From Athripsodes cinereus (taxonomy: Eukaryota; Arthropoda; Insecta; Trichoptera; Leptoceridae), in the NCBI GenBank assembly GCA_947579605.1, contig OX388325.1:3033572-3097571 (forward strand): a stretch of DNA of 64,000 nt. The letters are read 5' to 3'. The translations under genes were made by a program, and so were the position numbers. Below the pieces are notes generated by a model. That model was not told the origin of the DNA. It was given only the letters and a program-made list of their open reading frames with translations, and ran no database searches. Positions 33,997-44,512 of this stretch are shown here, piece by piece; position 1 is the stretch's first letter; each line of letters starts with the position of its first letter.

Positions 33997-34206
33997 TTAG
34001 AGAGATGAGGAATCGGACGTGTTTCCAACATTTATCACGAATTGGTCGAAAGCATCATCCATCATTCCATCTGACATCCAAATTATTTTTTCTACTTCAA
34101 TCACGTGTTTTAAACAATTGCTCCAATTTTCCACTGTCACATTGCGAATCGCATTCTCGAATAAAATTTTAACCTCAAGAAGTTTTATTCTTCGCCGAAA
34201 CCTCAT
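33997..34206 (-). pseudogene. C-terminal scrap of a DDE transposase
   Basis: Minus frame of 69 codons: FENAIRNVTVENWSNCLKHV, IEVEKIIWMSD, FVINVGNTSDSSSL-stop. The layout (helix with ENWxxCxxHV, then acidic, serine-rich end) parallels the C-terminus of the Sailor-like transposase at 61845 (QEDWCNVV ... NSDSSDDDSS). I infer a relative in the IS630-Tc1-mariner group. No catalytic part remains. Confidence 0.45.
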
Positions 34207-34704
34207 TTTTGATTTGCACCCAAATTACCTGTGTGGGGTTTCACGGCTAGGGTCTAATATTTACTGTCAAATAATAAAAGACGTATCTATTCGAAAAGAA
34301 GTACAAAAAAATATCTCTAATGTACAATATAAATAATGGTGACTTTTCCGTGTCGCCGCTATTTCATTATAATGTATTTCGTTTAAGCAATGTAGGTATT
34401 TGAATGTGTTGGTAAATATTTTTTTAACGAAAAGTAGAAAGGGTAATTTCAATATATATGGAAAGATAATTTACACAATTGCAATGAAAATACCTTTTTT
34501 AAGGTTTCAAAAGCAAACTTTTAATTATAGACGAGTGATCGTTAGTGACTTTATAAAAAGGGTACAGTCATTTAAAATCTATTTAAAAAATACGGAGTAG
34601 AAGAAACAGCCTTTTATTAAAATTTGCCTGGATGTACTAAACGTTCTCAGAATTGTTCACGTGGACAATTGCAGCTTCTCGGTGGATTGACTTTAAGTGT
34701 AATA
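34207..34704. other. No supported gene
   Basis: AT-rich, short frames only. Probably the decayed rest of the element ending at 33997 plus spacer. Confidence 0.35.
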
Positions 34705-35987
34705 ATAGGTTGGGGAAAAAGTTTCTTCGCATTTTATATGAAAATTCAAAGCATTTTTTTTCAAAGTTAATTTACATTTAATTACATTATTTATGTGCCA
34801 TTTTGTTCGTAGACTTTCTGGCATCTTGTGGGTAGACACATGATCCCGTTGCTGTAGAAATTTTGGGACTTCTGATCAAAGAAAGGCAACAAGTAGTTTT
34901 GGCAGTCCTCTCTTGATGTTAGCCTGGCACTACCTAAAGAATTCCAAAGAGACTGAAACAGGTAAAAATCTGAAGGTGCAAAGTCAGGACTATATGGCGG
35001 ATGCATTAACACCTCCCAGACAAACTCTCTTAATTTTTGCTGAGTGGCTAAAGATGTATGTGGTCTAGCGTTATCTTGATGAAAGACCACATCCTTTCTT
35101 TTAGTCAATTCCGGCCGCTTTCTCTCAACTTCTTGCTTAAATTTTATCAATTGTTGGCAGTAGAGATCCAAGTTGATGGTTCTGTCCGGCGGTAAAGGCA
35201 CTAATGAACAATGCCCTTCCAATCCCAACATAGACACAGCATCACCTTATTGCGAGTTAACCCAGGTTAAGCCACACTCTGTGAAGCTTGACCGACCTTT
35301 GGCCATGACCTTTTTCGCACGATCTTGTCATACGTGATCCACTTCTCATCATCAGTTATCAATTTCTTCAAAAACGGCTCGGTTTCATTACGTCTCAATA
35401 AAGAATCGCCAATGAGTACACGGTTCATTAGGTTTCTTTCAGTGAGCTCGTGTGGCACCCAAATATTGAGTTTTTATGTGTACCCAGCTTTTTTCAAATG
35501 GGTCAAAACTATTTTGTGGTCAATTCTCAGTTCTTCGGGTGTGTAGTAACTGCTGAAATGCCGATCTTGCTCCACTTTTTCAAAAATAGCGTCCATTTTA
35601 GACGTAACAGGCCGACTAGAGCGAGGTGCATCTTTGTCATCAAAATTCCTGGTTTAAAAACGCTTAAACCAACTTTGTGCTCATCTTACTGTCACTGCAT
35701 TAGGTCTATAAACGTCACCAAAAAAATTCGCGGCTTGCGTTACATTCTTACCTTTTTTGTAATAATTTTTTTAAATGTATCTAAGTTCTTCATTCTATTC
35801 GCTCATTTGACAGAAAGAAAAACAAATGAAAAATAGCGGGAAACAAAATTTTCCTAATTTGATTCTTTTTTTGAAATGTCACCTTTTTAATGTCATGAAA
35901 ATCAGCCAGATACAAGTAGTACAGCCAAAGATATTTTATTACTAGTTTATACATACTAAATGCGAAAAGACTTATTCCCCGACCTAA
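34705..35987 (-). mobile_element. mariner element, 1283 bp, degenerate
   Basis: Inverted ends ataggttggggaaaaagttt (34705) and, reverse-complemented from the right, ttaggtcggggaataagtct, with TA at 34703-34704 and 35988-35989. Length and ends fit a complete mariner of the mauritiana type (family as I recall it). The transposase is on the minus strand and broken. Confidence 0.93.
34791..35797 (-). pseudogene. mariner transposase pseudogene (DD34D)
   Basis: From MKNLDTFKKIITKK near 35797, damaged through the N-terminal HTH (stops and frameshift), then FDDKDAPRSSRPVT and VPHELTERNLMNRV, the mariner signature. Catalytic blocks: LITDDEKWITYD (first Asp), HQDNARPHTS (second Asp) and YSPDFAPSDFYLF (third Asp), 34 residues after the second. 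One frameshift lies near 35250 between the first and second block. All three Asp are present but the frame is broken in at least four places, so it cannot make a transposase. Confidence 0.93.
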
Positions 35988-36062
35988 TATTATTATTATC
36001 CCTTATCTCATGAACATATAAAATAATAATTTAGTACCTACCATCGATATCAAAATTATTAT

Positions 36063-36112
36063 AATTTATTTATATAACTTCTTTACACTGAAAGAAGTTA
36101 TATAAATAAATT
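36063..36112. repeat. Perfect 22-bp-arm hairpin
   Basis: Arms aatttatttatataacttct (plus tt) and its exact complement around a 6-base loop (acactg, 36085-36090). It lies just outside the mariner. Not a terminator in a eukaryote; more like the other fold-back hairpins in this window. Confidence 0.8.
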
Positions 36113-36320
36113 TAACTTTACACTAAATTTGAATAATTTCAAATTGAATCTAAAATGATTCAAATTAATTTATTGAAATGAAAATCCAAAGCCTGTAAAT
36201 TATGAAGGAAAATAAAATATTTTTCTGAATTTTCTCTTTGTTAATTACTAAGTATTGATTTTCATGATCACAAATCACAAAATTACATAAATGTGCATTT
36301 CCTATGTATGTACTCTGTAT

Positions 36321-36450
36321 TAGTGATGTAACGAATATTCGCATTCGCATTCGCGAATATTCGCATATTTCAAAGTATTCGCATTCGCAAAAAAATATGT
36401 GAATGTTTTGCGAATATTATTTTGGTAATAAAGTACCGGTAATTACGTTT
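36321..36450 (+). mobile_element. hAT-type terminus rich in ATTCGCGAAT
   Basis: Starts tagtgatgtaacgaatattc and repeats attcgc in both directions, then attattttggtaataaagta. A reverse copy of the same 120 bp is at 58885-59003. The other end is missing here; LINE sequence follows. Confidence 0.7.
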
Positions 36451-36552
36451 GCTCTAACTGCTAAATTTGTCTCACTACAAAGTGACTATGAGAATATTTT
36501 CTTCTCACCGAGATCTAATCAAGAAAATTTAATATTGAACCCTAAAATATAA

Positions 36553-36845
36553 CAGAGAAGAAAAATGAAAATCTCATAGCCCTCGTGTCAACTTTGTCTG
36601 AGAAGATAGGTGTACCAATAACAACAGAAGAGATTGCATCCGTTCATAGAGTAGCGCACATGAACGAATCAAATAAATATCCGAAGAATATTGTTGTAAA
36701 ATTCTACAGCAATAATGTTTGTGATACTTTTTTAAAAGCTTCGAAACTGAAGCGTGGTTTAATGACGAAGATATATACCCGCAAAGAGGCTCAAAGCCCT
36801 GTCATTCTTATCAGAACAGAAGAAGATCTTTCCAAAGTTGTTTAA
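36553..36845 (+). pseudogene. LINE ORF1 fragment (baculovirus-FP-like domain)
   Basis: Frame reads ENLIALVSTLSEKIGV, TTEEIASVHRVAH, KYPKNIVVKFYSNNVCDTFL and KLKRGLMTKIYTRKEAQSPV. The xxIxxxHRVxx...PxxIVVKF layout is that of insect LINE ORF1 proteins that resemble the baculovirus FP C-terminal domain (recalled). N- and C-terminal parts are missing. It may belong to the same LINE as the endonuclease starting at 37340. Confidence 0.65.
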
Positions 36846-37330
36846 TCTTCATATTTATATTTACTTATTTTTTGTTTTATTTTAACACGTTTATTTTTAT
36901 ATTTTACTTTTTTCTTGTACTTTATTATTCGCTCTTATTTTTATTTTTGTATTTACAAATTGTTTCATCCAATGCGTTCGCGTTCCAGTATTTTTCCTTG
37001 TTCTGTGGGCTGCTTCCTGGCCGAATTTATGACATACATATTTGCTCTATTTTTTGACAGTTTCAATTGTTTATAATTTGAATTTACTAACAATGTGGTC
37101 ACATACTTATACGAAATGTCACGAAATAAATATATATGGATGCCCCATCAATCTTGATCAGATACAATATTTTCGCCAGCCTGATGATGAGAGCGGAAGC
37201 TCTTGAAGGCCGGCTCGCGTCCAATAAAAAGTCACTGTGGATATACTAAAAATAAGTGTTTTATTTATAATTAGATACAATATTATCTCTTAGCAGTTCA
37301 AGTTATTCTTATATATATTAAAAAAAAATA
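36846..37330 (+). other. LINE-derived spacer
   Basis: Between the ORF1 fragment and the endonuclease. Contains a GC-richer phrase (agagcggaagctcttgaagg, 37190) likely from a repeat 3' end, but no frame. Confidence 0.35.
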
Positions 37331-37699
37331 GCTCTATAAAGGTGTTTTATCAAAATTGTCGGGGCTTAAAGTCTAAAATTATTGATTTTTGAGAAAATTT
37401 GCTTGCAAATAGTTATGATATTGAGGTTTTGACGGAGACTTGGTTTAACGAAGGTGTGTTTGATAATGAACTTTTTCTAAATGAATAATTATATTGTTTA
37501 TCGTAGAGGTAGAGATTTTATTTCTAGTGGTAAGAAGGATGGTGGTGGAGTATGTATTGGCTGTGAATCGTGCATTGGACTGTATTTGTTCTTCTATTTA
37601 GAATGGAGTTGGTGAAAGTTTATTTATTGATATTCGTTTGTCGGCTTCAAGTTTTCGTGCCAATGAACAGTCTTCTCTACTGCATGGTGTAGTATACAT
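37331..37699 (+). pseudogene. LINE endonuclease, N-terminal part
   Basis: Reads KVFYQNCRGLKSKI, then EVLTETWFNEGVFDNELF (metal-binding Glu), YIVYRRGRDF and GGGVCIG, ending GVVYI at the insertion point of the 2.0-kb element. The chain picks up after that element with YIPPF (39713) and then at 44930. One TGA stop and two frameshifts are visible. It shows that the region was a single LINE before three later insertions. Confidence 0.8.
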
Positions 37700-39704
37700 T
37701 AGGGTGTCCCTTATTTTTCAAAGTTTTAATTTTACAACGCATAGGCTTTTATTTTATTCATTTGGTCCTAAAACACTCAAAAACCAATTTTTATCTTAAT
37801 CGGATTAGTGCAACCCGTGCCGACTTGCACGGAAACATCTTCATACAAGTTACTTTACAGGGGCGGTGAGTGCTCGCTGTTATTGCCACTCAGTCTCGGT
37901 TTTTCTGGTAATTGTTGCGGATTTTTTTATATTTCAAAGATGTCAGTGGAATTAACAAGCAATATGAAAATTATTTTCTTGGTTAGTGAAGTAAATAAAT
38001 AGATGACAGGTGCAAAATTACCGTCCAATCGTCAAGTTCTAGCAGTTCTGTCTTTCGACATACGCGATATTAAGTTGAATGTCAGTGAAAGCGAAAATCT
38101 AGTCATTCGCGTGTGCATTACATTCTGTAAAAAGGCTAGAATATGTACCTAATAGAGCTGTTACTAATCGTGTTAAGAGATCAGGGGATCTTTATCAGGT
38201 CTGGAAAAGCTGCCAAAAAATAGCAAGATATTCAGGATTTTCATAGGCACCGTGAGGAGAACTTTCGACGTGAATTGGATAGTTTATGCGATATAGTATG
38301 CGCCGATGCTCTCAAAAGCCTTAAAAATAAAAGAAGATAATAAATTATTGTAAAAGCAAAGAGAACTAAGACGTACAGGATGCTTAGCGGGTGTTGACAA
38401 AAAAATGGCTGAAATTGACAAAGAGCAAGGCTGAAAAAACTAGCAAGGGAGAAAAAGAGATTAAAGCTTATGGTTTCAGAGAGCTTGTTGGCACCTGCTG
38501 CTTAACACATCTTTGATATGCCTGAGGGAGCCTCTGGCATCCACATAAATTGAAAATCAGATCTTCTGGCGCAATGCATCAAGCACGATGGATGGCAAGA
38601 GCTATTTACCCTTCAAAAATATGTTTATTGCTGACTCAGTTTAAAATGGGCGCTAAGGATAAAGAAACTTTACTAGATATTTGTTTTTTTTTATTGTGGT
38701 AGTTCATGTAAAGTCCTTGCTTGAATGCTGTTTGGTGGTGAATGTGCCGAATCAAGACTTGTGTTTTTTAAAAACATTAAATGGTAACGAAAGAATTGGC
38801 AAGCTGATTTCCAAAGCGACTTAAAACAAGTTCAGTCAACATTTTGTGATATTTGTCAAAATAAATAGCCGTCCTTTTAATTTTTAAGATGTAATTGATG
38901 AGTAGACCAAGGGGATCACTGTAGAAAATTTACAAAAAAATAAAAATTTGGTGATTTCGGTAAGAGATATTAAAAATCCAAGGAACAGATGTCTGGCTCT
39001 CTATATATTAGGAAGTAGTGCTCAATTGAATACTAAATATGTTATAACATGTTCTTTTTATGTATTCTACAAGTAGCCTTAATGTTTTAGAGGAAAATTT
39101 TTGAGTTATTTTGTATCCGTCAGGACCAAAAATTTATTTTCGCAACTAAAACTTGACAGCAGTTTCCTTCAAGAAGGTGTATCTTCGTATAACGATAACG
39201 TGGCATTTGTGGAAGCTTAAAAAAAGATTTCTAACTTAAAAGCAGTGAATGACACAGCTGAAAGAGCTGTTAAACTAATCCAAGGCTTCATGGTTTGATA
39301 ACCGCAGATGATTAATAGAAACAGTTCTTATTACGTTGTGTGCATGAACATAGAAAAATGTATCCAAATTGTTAAAAAGAGACTTTTTAGAGGATATGTT
39401 CAAATTAATTAATATAAATTTTCTAACTTATCTTGATAATTACAAGTAATGCTCCATATAAATTTGTGTTTTCATCAATATTTAGCTAACATAATGGTAT
39501 GAAGTGATGATCTACAGCTAAATTTAAAAGACGCTTTAAGCTGCTATTTTCTGAGACTTTGAAGCTCTGTCGGCACGGGTTCCAATCAACTTAGAAAGCT
39601 TAAATTCTGTATTTGGGTAAGTAGTAGGCTAATAAACACAATTAGGGGGTATGCGTTTCAGTAACTGAAAAAAAAAATTTTTCGACCAAATAAGGGACAC
39701 CCTA
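37700..39704 (+). mobile_element. 2.0-kb DNA element with 8-bp duplications, copy A
   Basis: Ends tagggtgtcccttattttt and taagggacaccctag are inverted repeats of about 17 bp; exact target duplications gtatacat at 37692-37699 and 39705-39712. A subterminal inverted pair, aacccgtgccgac (37813) and gtcggcacgggtt, lies about 110 bp inside. The interior keeps traces of one long plus-strand gene with many stops and frameshifts: RAVTNRVKRSGD, DFHRHREENFRRELDSLCDI, DKKMAEIDKEQ, RSSGAMHQARWMARAI and LKAVNDTAERAVKL. Copy B at 52532 is the same size once its Helitron is removed. 8 bp and TAGGG ends point to hAT, but the protein does not look like a hAT transposase. Confidence 0.88.
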
Positions 39705-39734
39705 GTATACATATATACCTCCTTTTACGATTTT

Positions 39735-39866
39735 TTTTTTTAAAAGAGGACTGAAGACACACCTTTTTGCTGGGAGTTTTGGGTGATGGATACGATATAC
39801 GGCGCCCTTGAGGTCATGTTATGAGTAAACGGCGCTTTACAAATTGTCCATATATATATATATAAA
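39735..39866 (+). pseudogene. 3' end of a CR1/L2-group LINE
   Basis: Reads KRGLKTHLFAGSFG-stop, then cggcgcccttgaggt ... acggcgctttacaaattgtc and an (AT)n tail. The same 3' end closes the LINEs at 5586-7865 and 41045-42508. It is 5'-truncated to about 130 bp. Confidence 0.85.
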
Positions 39867-39929
39867 TACTAGCTGTCCCAGCGAATTTCGTACCGCCTAA
39901 GAATCAATGAATGATTACATACATACATC

Positions 39930-40130
39930 TTCTCCTCCCTGTCCTAGTTCAGTCGGGGTCCAATTGCCCCTAGGTATCTCCTCCAGAGAACCCCTGCCAT
40001 CGCTGCTTCCAGGACCTCTGGCCACCCCAAACCAAGCCTTTCAACACACAGGTTCGACACCTGCCCTTGCCAGCTTCTTCTAGGGCGGCCCACCGGTCTT
40101 CTGTCTTCTCCCACTGACTTTATGAATGAT
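39930..40130 (-). pseudogene. LINE C-terminal block carried by the Helitrons
   Basis: Minus strand reads GRPRRSWQGQVSNLCVERL and GLGWPEVLEAAMAGVLWRRY. This resembles the GRPxxxW...DR..W domain of RTE-like LINEs. A shorter homologue is at 53925-54080 in Helitron B, so the block entered before the two copies split. Not intact. Confidence 0.55.
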
Positions 40131-40335
40131 TAATATTATTAATCTCTTTACAAACTCCCGTAATTGTCCAAGTGTGTCATCGTAGGTATAGTGTAAAAAA
40201 ATAAAATTCATTTGGATCTTTCGCAGTTTAGCGGCCCCACTCGTTGTCTAGTACTTTTTTCCATAGAAAAAGTAATATTTTCGAAACATGGGGAAATTGT
40301 TGCCATTTGTAGAATTAATTCATAAGTTCCATTAT

Positions 40336-40946
40336 TTTTTTTTACATAGACAATTCACACACATCGAGCTAGTCCCAAATTAAGATATGAATCTTGTATT
40401 ATGGGTACTATGGGTAGGATTTTAAATGTCAAATGGTTTGAACATGTTACAAATGATGCTGTGCGCCGGCGCACCCAGCAGAGACCTGTAATCTCCGTAA
40501 TACAGGAGAGACGATAGTCCTGGCTGGGACATCTTTTGAGAATGCCTAATGATAGTAAGCCAAAAAGAGCACTGTTCTTCCGTTCGCAGGGTTTCCGTCG
40601 GCCCGGGCGTCCTTCTTTCACAATACACCGTTCCTATGACAACGATATCAGAGCGCAAGGAACGTCGTGGAAAGAGGTGACGCAATTGGCACAGAGACGC
40701 TCTGAATGGAGGAGGCTGGTTTCTGCCCTGTGCTCCCGAGAGGAGCGTTGAGGGCGATGATGATGATTATGGGTACTAACGCGTCAATACACACATATAC
40801 AATGCACTATACACACATATATGTAACACCCAGACCCAAGACAATTTGAAAAAGGTCATTCTTCACTTTGCCCTGGCCGGGAATCGAACCCGGGACCTCG
40901 TGTCTCAAAGGCAAGAGCGTTACCTCCGCGCCCCACCGACCGACAA
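40336..40946 (-). mobile_element. tRNA-derived SINE in Helitron A
   Basis: Minus-strand head tcggtggggcgcggaggtaa (A-box region) and B box gggttcgattccc (40878-40890), then gtctgggtgttacatatatg, ending in an A tail at 40336-40345. It is interrupted by the LINE end 40410-40765. The Helitron B copy (54533-54775) is uninterrupted. It is tRNA-like, but the stems of a working tRNA are not kept. Confidence 0.82.
40410..40765 (+). pseudogene. LINE ORF2 C-terminus with exact 12-bp duplication
   Basis: Target duplication attatgggtact at 40398-40409 and 40766-40777; the empty site is readable in Helitron B (54594). The frame reads ILNVKWFEHVTNDAVRRRTQ, SWLGHLLRMPNDSKPKRALF, GFRRPGRPSFTIHRSYDND and WRRLVSALCSREER-stop, ending in gggcgatgatgatg. 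One stop after VIQERR. It is an RTE-like LINE 3' end, near identical to 15403-15625. Confidence 0.93.
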
Positions 40947-41044
40947 CAATTAACTTAACTCAGATTTGTTTATAAATTATCTGCTGTACGTAATATAATT
41001 ATGTAGGTACTAATTTTAGGTAGATACCTATTCATTTTATATAT

Positions 41045-42508
41045 ATTATTGCCGAACTAACACTAGTGTCTTTCCTCGATATGAGTGCAGCTTTTGACAC
41101 GGTTGATCATAGTATACTTCTCTCAAAGCTAGAGAATGAGTTCGGCATTAGGGACAAGGTTTTAACGTGGATGTCTTCATACCTATCCAACCGAGAATAT
41201 GAAGTCAAATTTAATAACACAACATCCAGAAAACACTCAACGTTATATGGAGTTCCACAGGGTTCTGTTCTTGGACCAATCTTGTTCAACTTATACACCA
41301 ATCAATTAGAGTATGTTATTCAAAACTTAGGCTTTACAACATATTGTTATGCAGACGATCGCATTTTCTTTAAATCATGCACCCCGGAATCCAAATCTGC
41401 TCTTGAACAAGAAGTCGTTTCGTGCATAACGGACATTTCATCCTGGATGTCTAACAATATGCTTAAAATCAACCCCACCAAAACTGAATTTCTCTGGATA
41501 GCGTCTCCACGAAGACAACATCTCATAAACGCTGACCCTATTCGTGTACAAAACGTGGACATAGTCCCATCTAACCACGTTAAGTTCCTCGGAGCGCATC
41601 TTGATAACGCCCTTACGATGGAGAAACACATATCATCTACTGTTAGTAGTGGTTTCTATACTTTAAGGCAGCTCAAGAACATAAGGAAAAATATATCAAC
41701 CGACGGAGCTAAAACCATAATTGACTCATTCGTCGTATCACGATTGGATTACTGCAATGGCATCCTCGCAAATCTTCCGCAATATCAACTCCAGAGGATT
41801 CAGTCCGTTTTTAACGCGGCTGCACGTTTCATTTACCAACTAAATCGCTCTGCACACATATCTGCCACCCTTCAATCTCTTCACTGGCTCAGATGTCCGG
41901 AGAGAGTCGAATTTAAAGTGTGTTTGACAGTATTTAAGGCACTTCATGCCATGGCCCCAGAATATATCATGGAACTCTGTGGTAGACAGGCGTTAAGTCA
42001 TAGACAGACAACACTTAGGTCTTGTCAAGATACTACAACTAAATTGGTGGTGACCAGGGGCCTGAGTCAACAACACACTATCGTGTCACGTTCCCGCTCC
42101 GCTAGCGTTCGGGTGCAGACGATGGTGCGCCAAAGTGTTAATTTTCGTAACTATTGTGTATCTTAGCAACGAAATTGACACTTGCTTGCAACATCGTCTG
42201 CACCCGAACGCTAACGGAGCGGGAACGTGAGACGAAAATGTGTTGTTGACTCAGGCCTCAGTACTGTATCGAAACCAGTGTACGTGGAGCGTGCTTTTGC
42301 AATATCGGCACCTGTAGTCTGGAACAGGCTTCCACAAATGATCAGAGAAACGCAGGACATATCTCGTTTCAAGAACCAACTGAAGATTATCTATTCAAGA
42401 AATCTCACGGAATAATCCAAGCACAACCTTAGTTAGCAAAGAGCGCCCTTGAGGTGGATTTTTTTTTTCACAAAACGGCGCTTTACAAATCATCCAAATA
42501 ATAATAAT
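41045..42508 (+). pseudogene. CR1/L2-group LINE ORF2, 3' half
   Basis: 5'-truncated in RT. Motif A FLDMSAAFDTVDHSILLSKL; motif B LYGVPQGSVLGPILFNLYTN is intact; YADDRIFF replaces the usual YADDTQL; then KTEFLWIASPRRQHL, VKFLGAHLDNAL and SRLDYCNGILANLPQYQL. The C-terminal domain is SLHWLRCPERVEFKV. It stays open from 41066 to KLVVTRG, where a 191-bp hairpin element enters; after it the same frame continues SGLSTVSKPVYVERAF and ends RNLTE-stop. 3' end gcgcccttgaggt...cggcgctttacaaatc and (AAT)n. Without the hairpin the remaining ORF would be uninterrupted, so this copy is fairly young. Confidence 0.92.
42063..42253. mobile_element. 191-bp fold-back MITE in the LINE
   Basis: Starts tgagtcaacaacacactatc and ends with the complement. 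The arms (about 85 bp) include ttcccgctccgctagcgttc and gggtgcagacgatg, with few mismatches, around a loop of about 15 bases near 42155. Flanks ggcc at 42059-42062 and 42254-42257 fit a 4-bp duplication. The LINE protein is exact across it, which defines the ends. It adds 195 bp, keeps frame, but brings a stop (42164). Confidence 0.9.
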
Positions 42509-43884
42509 AATAAAACGGCATATTATGTAACACCTGTATACAAATCAGGTGAACGACGAGATATTAATAATTATCGCCCTATCTCTGTCATATCAAACAT
42601 CGCTAAAATATTTGAAAAGACTGTAAAGCAGCAAATCTTGAATTATATTGATGAAAAAAAGATTCTTCATTCAAATCAGTTTGGGTTTCGTCAGGGACTG
42701 GGTACTGATGATGCACTGGCGAAGCTCACTACAGTAGTTTCGCAGTCGCTGGATAGGGGTGAAAAATGCTCGGGTGTGTTTATTGATTTGAGAAAGGCTT
42801 TTGACAGCGTGAGCCACAGAAAATTACTTAATAGATTACACCATATGGGATTTTGTGGTAAGGTGGGACAATGGTTAAAGAGCTATTTGTTTCAAAGGAA
42901 ACAAAGTGTAAAACTGAAAACTGTCATAAGTGACCCTTTAACATCTGAATTTGACCCTTTAACATCTGTGCTGGGACTGATATTATTTATACTTTATGTT
43001 AACCAAATCTTTGACATCCCATTAGAGTCAACGGTGATATCATTCGCTGATGACACCGCACTGATTGTTCGAGGTAAAACATGGAATGAGGTAGAAATTA
43101 GGGCCAACATAGAAATGAATAGACTCAAGGATTGGTTTGATGATAATTTATTGTCCCTAAATGCTGAAAAGACTAATTTCTTAAATTTTTCAATGAACAT
43201 TAGAGGTAGGCCCCTTGTTGATATGAGAATCAGAATTCATGATGGATCATGTCAAAGTAAATCCGAGTTCTGTGATAATTCACAATGTAAGAAGATTGCC
43301 AGCAAAGATCAAGTGAAATATCTTGGAATTTTGATTGATCCTTATCTAAAATGGAGGGACCACATTCGGCAACCGTAGATAGAATAAGGAAAATTTTCTA
43401 CATATTTTATAGATTAAGAGATATTCTAAAGCTTGAACAGTTGAAGATGGTATACTTTTCTCTGGTCCAGTCAGTGCTGCAGTATGGTATTGTGGCATGG
43501 GGTGGTACATACAAAATTAATCTTTATTCATTAGGAGTTAGTCAGAGAAGTATCATAAAGATAATTTTGAAAAAACCCATAGATTATCCAACTGTAGAAT
43601 TATTTGCGGAATTTACTGTTCCCACAATAGAAAATTTATATAGGAGAAAAGCTATAACACAAGTATGTAGAGAATATTTCGTTTTAAAGGTTCACCCATC
43701 TGAAAATATAAGTGCGTGTCCTAGATTGGGTGGCAGGATCAAGGTTCCCGCACGAAAAACATCGGCTGCACAACACCACTATACATACTTAGGTGTGGGG
43801 TGGTACAATAGTCTGAAAAAGGAAGATAAGTTTCAGCAGAATATCAAAACTTTTAAATTTAATCTAAAAAGGGCGTTGAAGTAA
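42509..43884 (+). pseudogene. Jockey/CR1-type LINE reverse transcriptase, 5'-truncated
   Basis: Starts AYYVTPVYKSGERRDINNYR, then HSNQFGFRQGLGTDDALAKL, motif A FIDLRKAFDSVSHRKLL, SYLFQRKQSVKLK, FADDTALIV, and KDQVKYLGILIDPYLKWRDH. The GVPQGS motif is missing: its place holds a second copy of a 17-bp piece (tgaccctttaacatctg, 42931 and 42952). One frameshift near 43365 shifts to RIRKIFYIFYRLRD, VQSVLQYGIVAWGGTYK and FKFNLKRALK-stop (43884). The frame is otherwise open, so the loss of the motif is a local event. Confidence 0.88.
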
Positions 43885-44512
43885 TGTAATGCTGTTTATG
43901 TTATTAAATATTTTCATCTTGTTTTATTTTATTTACATATTATTTATTTTGTTTCAATTTATTTTAATTTATATTCTATTTATATAGTTTTCTTTATGTA
44001 CCTATTACTTATTTATTATATTCGATTTATATTATTTTATTTATAAATTATTTATTTATTTTATTCGATTTATATTATTTTTATTTATATATTAATTATT
44101 TATTTTATTCGATTTATATTATTTATTTATATATTATTTATACGTTATATTCGATTTATATTCTTTTATTTATATATTGATTATTTATTATAATCTATTT
44201 ATATTAATTTATTTATTTATTTTGTTTTACTTCATTTTGTCTATTTTGGATTTTCTTTTTTTCTTGCTTTAATATTTTATTTTATTTTTCACTACCTATT
44301 TTGCTTTAATTGTATATATTTTATCTAATTTGTCTTGTTTTATTTTATTTCTATTTTTTGTTGTTGTTTTACTATTAATTGTTATGAGCAAGAGTACGTG
44401 TAAAGAATAATGAAACTATCCCTCAAAGCACGAGCTCTGCTCATATTTGAGGGAATGAATTGTTTTTTGCTTACTGTATAATTATTATTATCCAAATAAC
44501 ATTTCTTCTAAA
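43885..44512 (+). repeat. 3' UTR of the LINE, AT-rich with hairpin
   Basis: About 450 bases of tttattt/tatatt low-complexity sequence, then ccctcaaagcacgagctctg and atatttgaggg, a stem-loop, and an A run at 44512-44523 where Helitron A resumes (aaatttataaaaattctttc). Confidence 0.65.

Noticed and set aside
37700..39704. TA target duplication for the 2.0-kb element
   Set aside because: At first the ends looked like TA plus GGG, but 8 identical bases flank each copy (gtatacat, aactacat), so TA belongs to the inverted repeat.
40867..40946. tRNA gene
   Set aside because: A and B boxes are present but acceptor and anticodon stems are not paired, and the sequence continues into a SINE body with an A tail.
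43885..44370. Origin-like or promoter AT-rich region
   Set aside because: Its place between a LINE stop codon and its 3' hairpin shows it is a 3' UTR.
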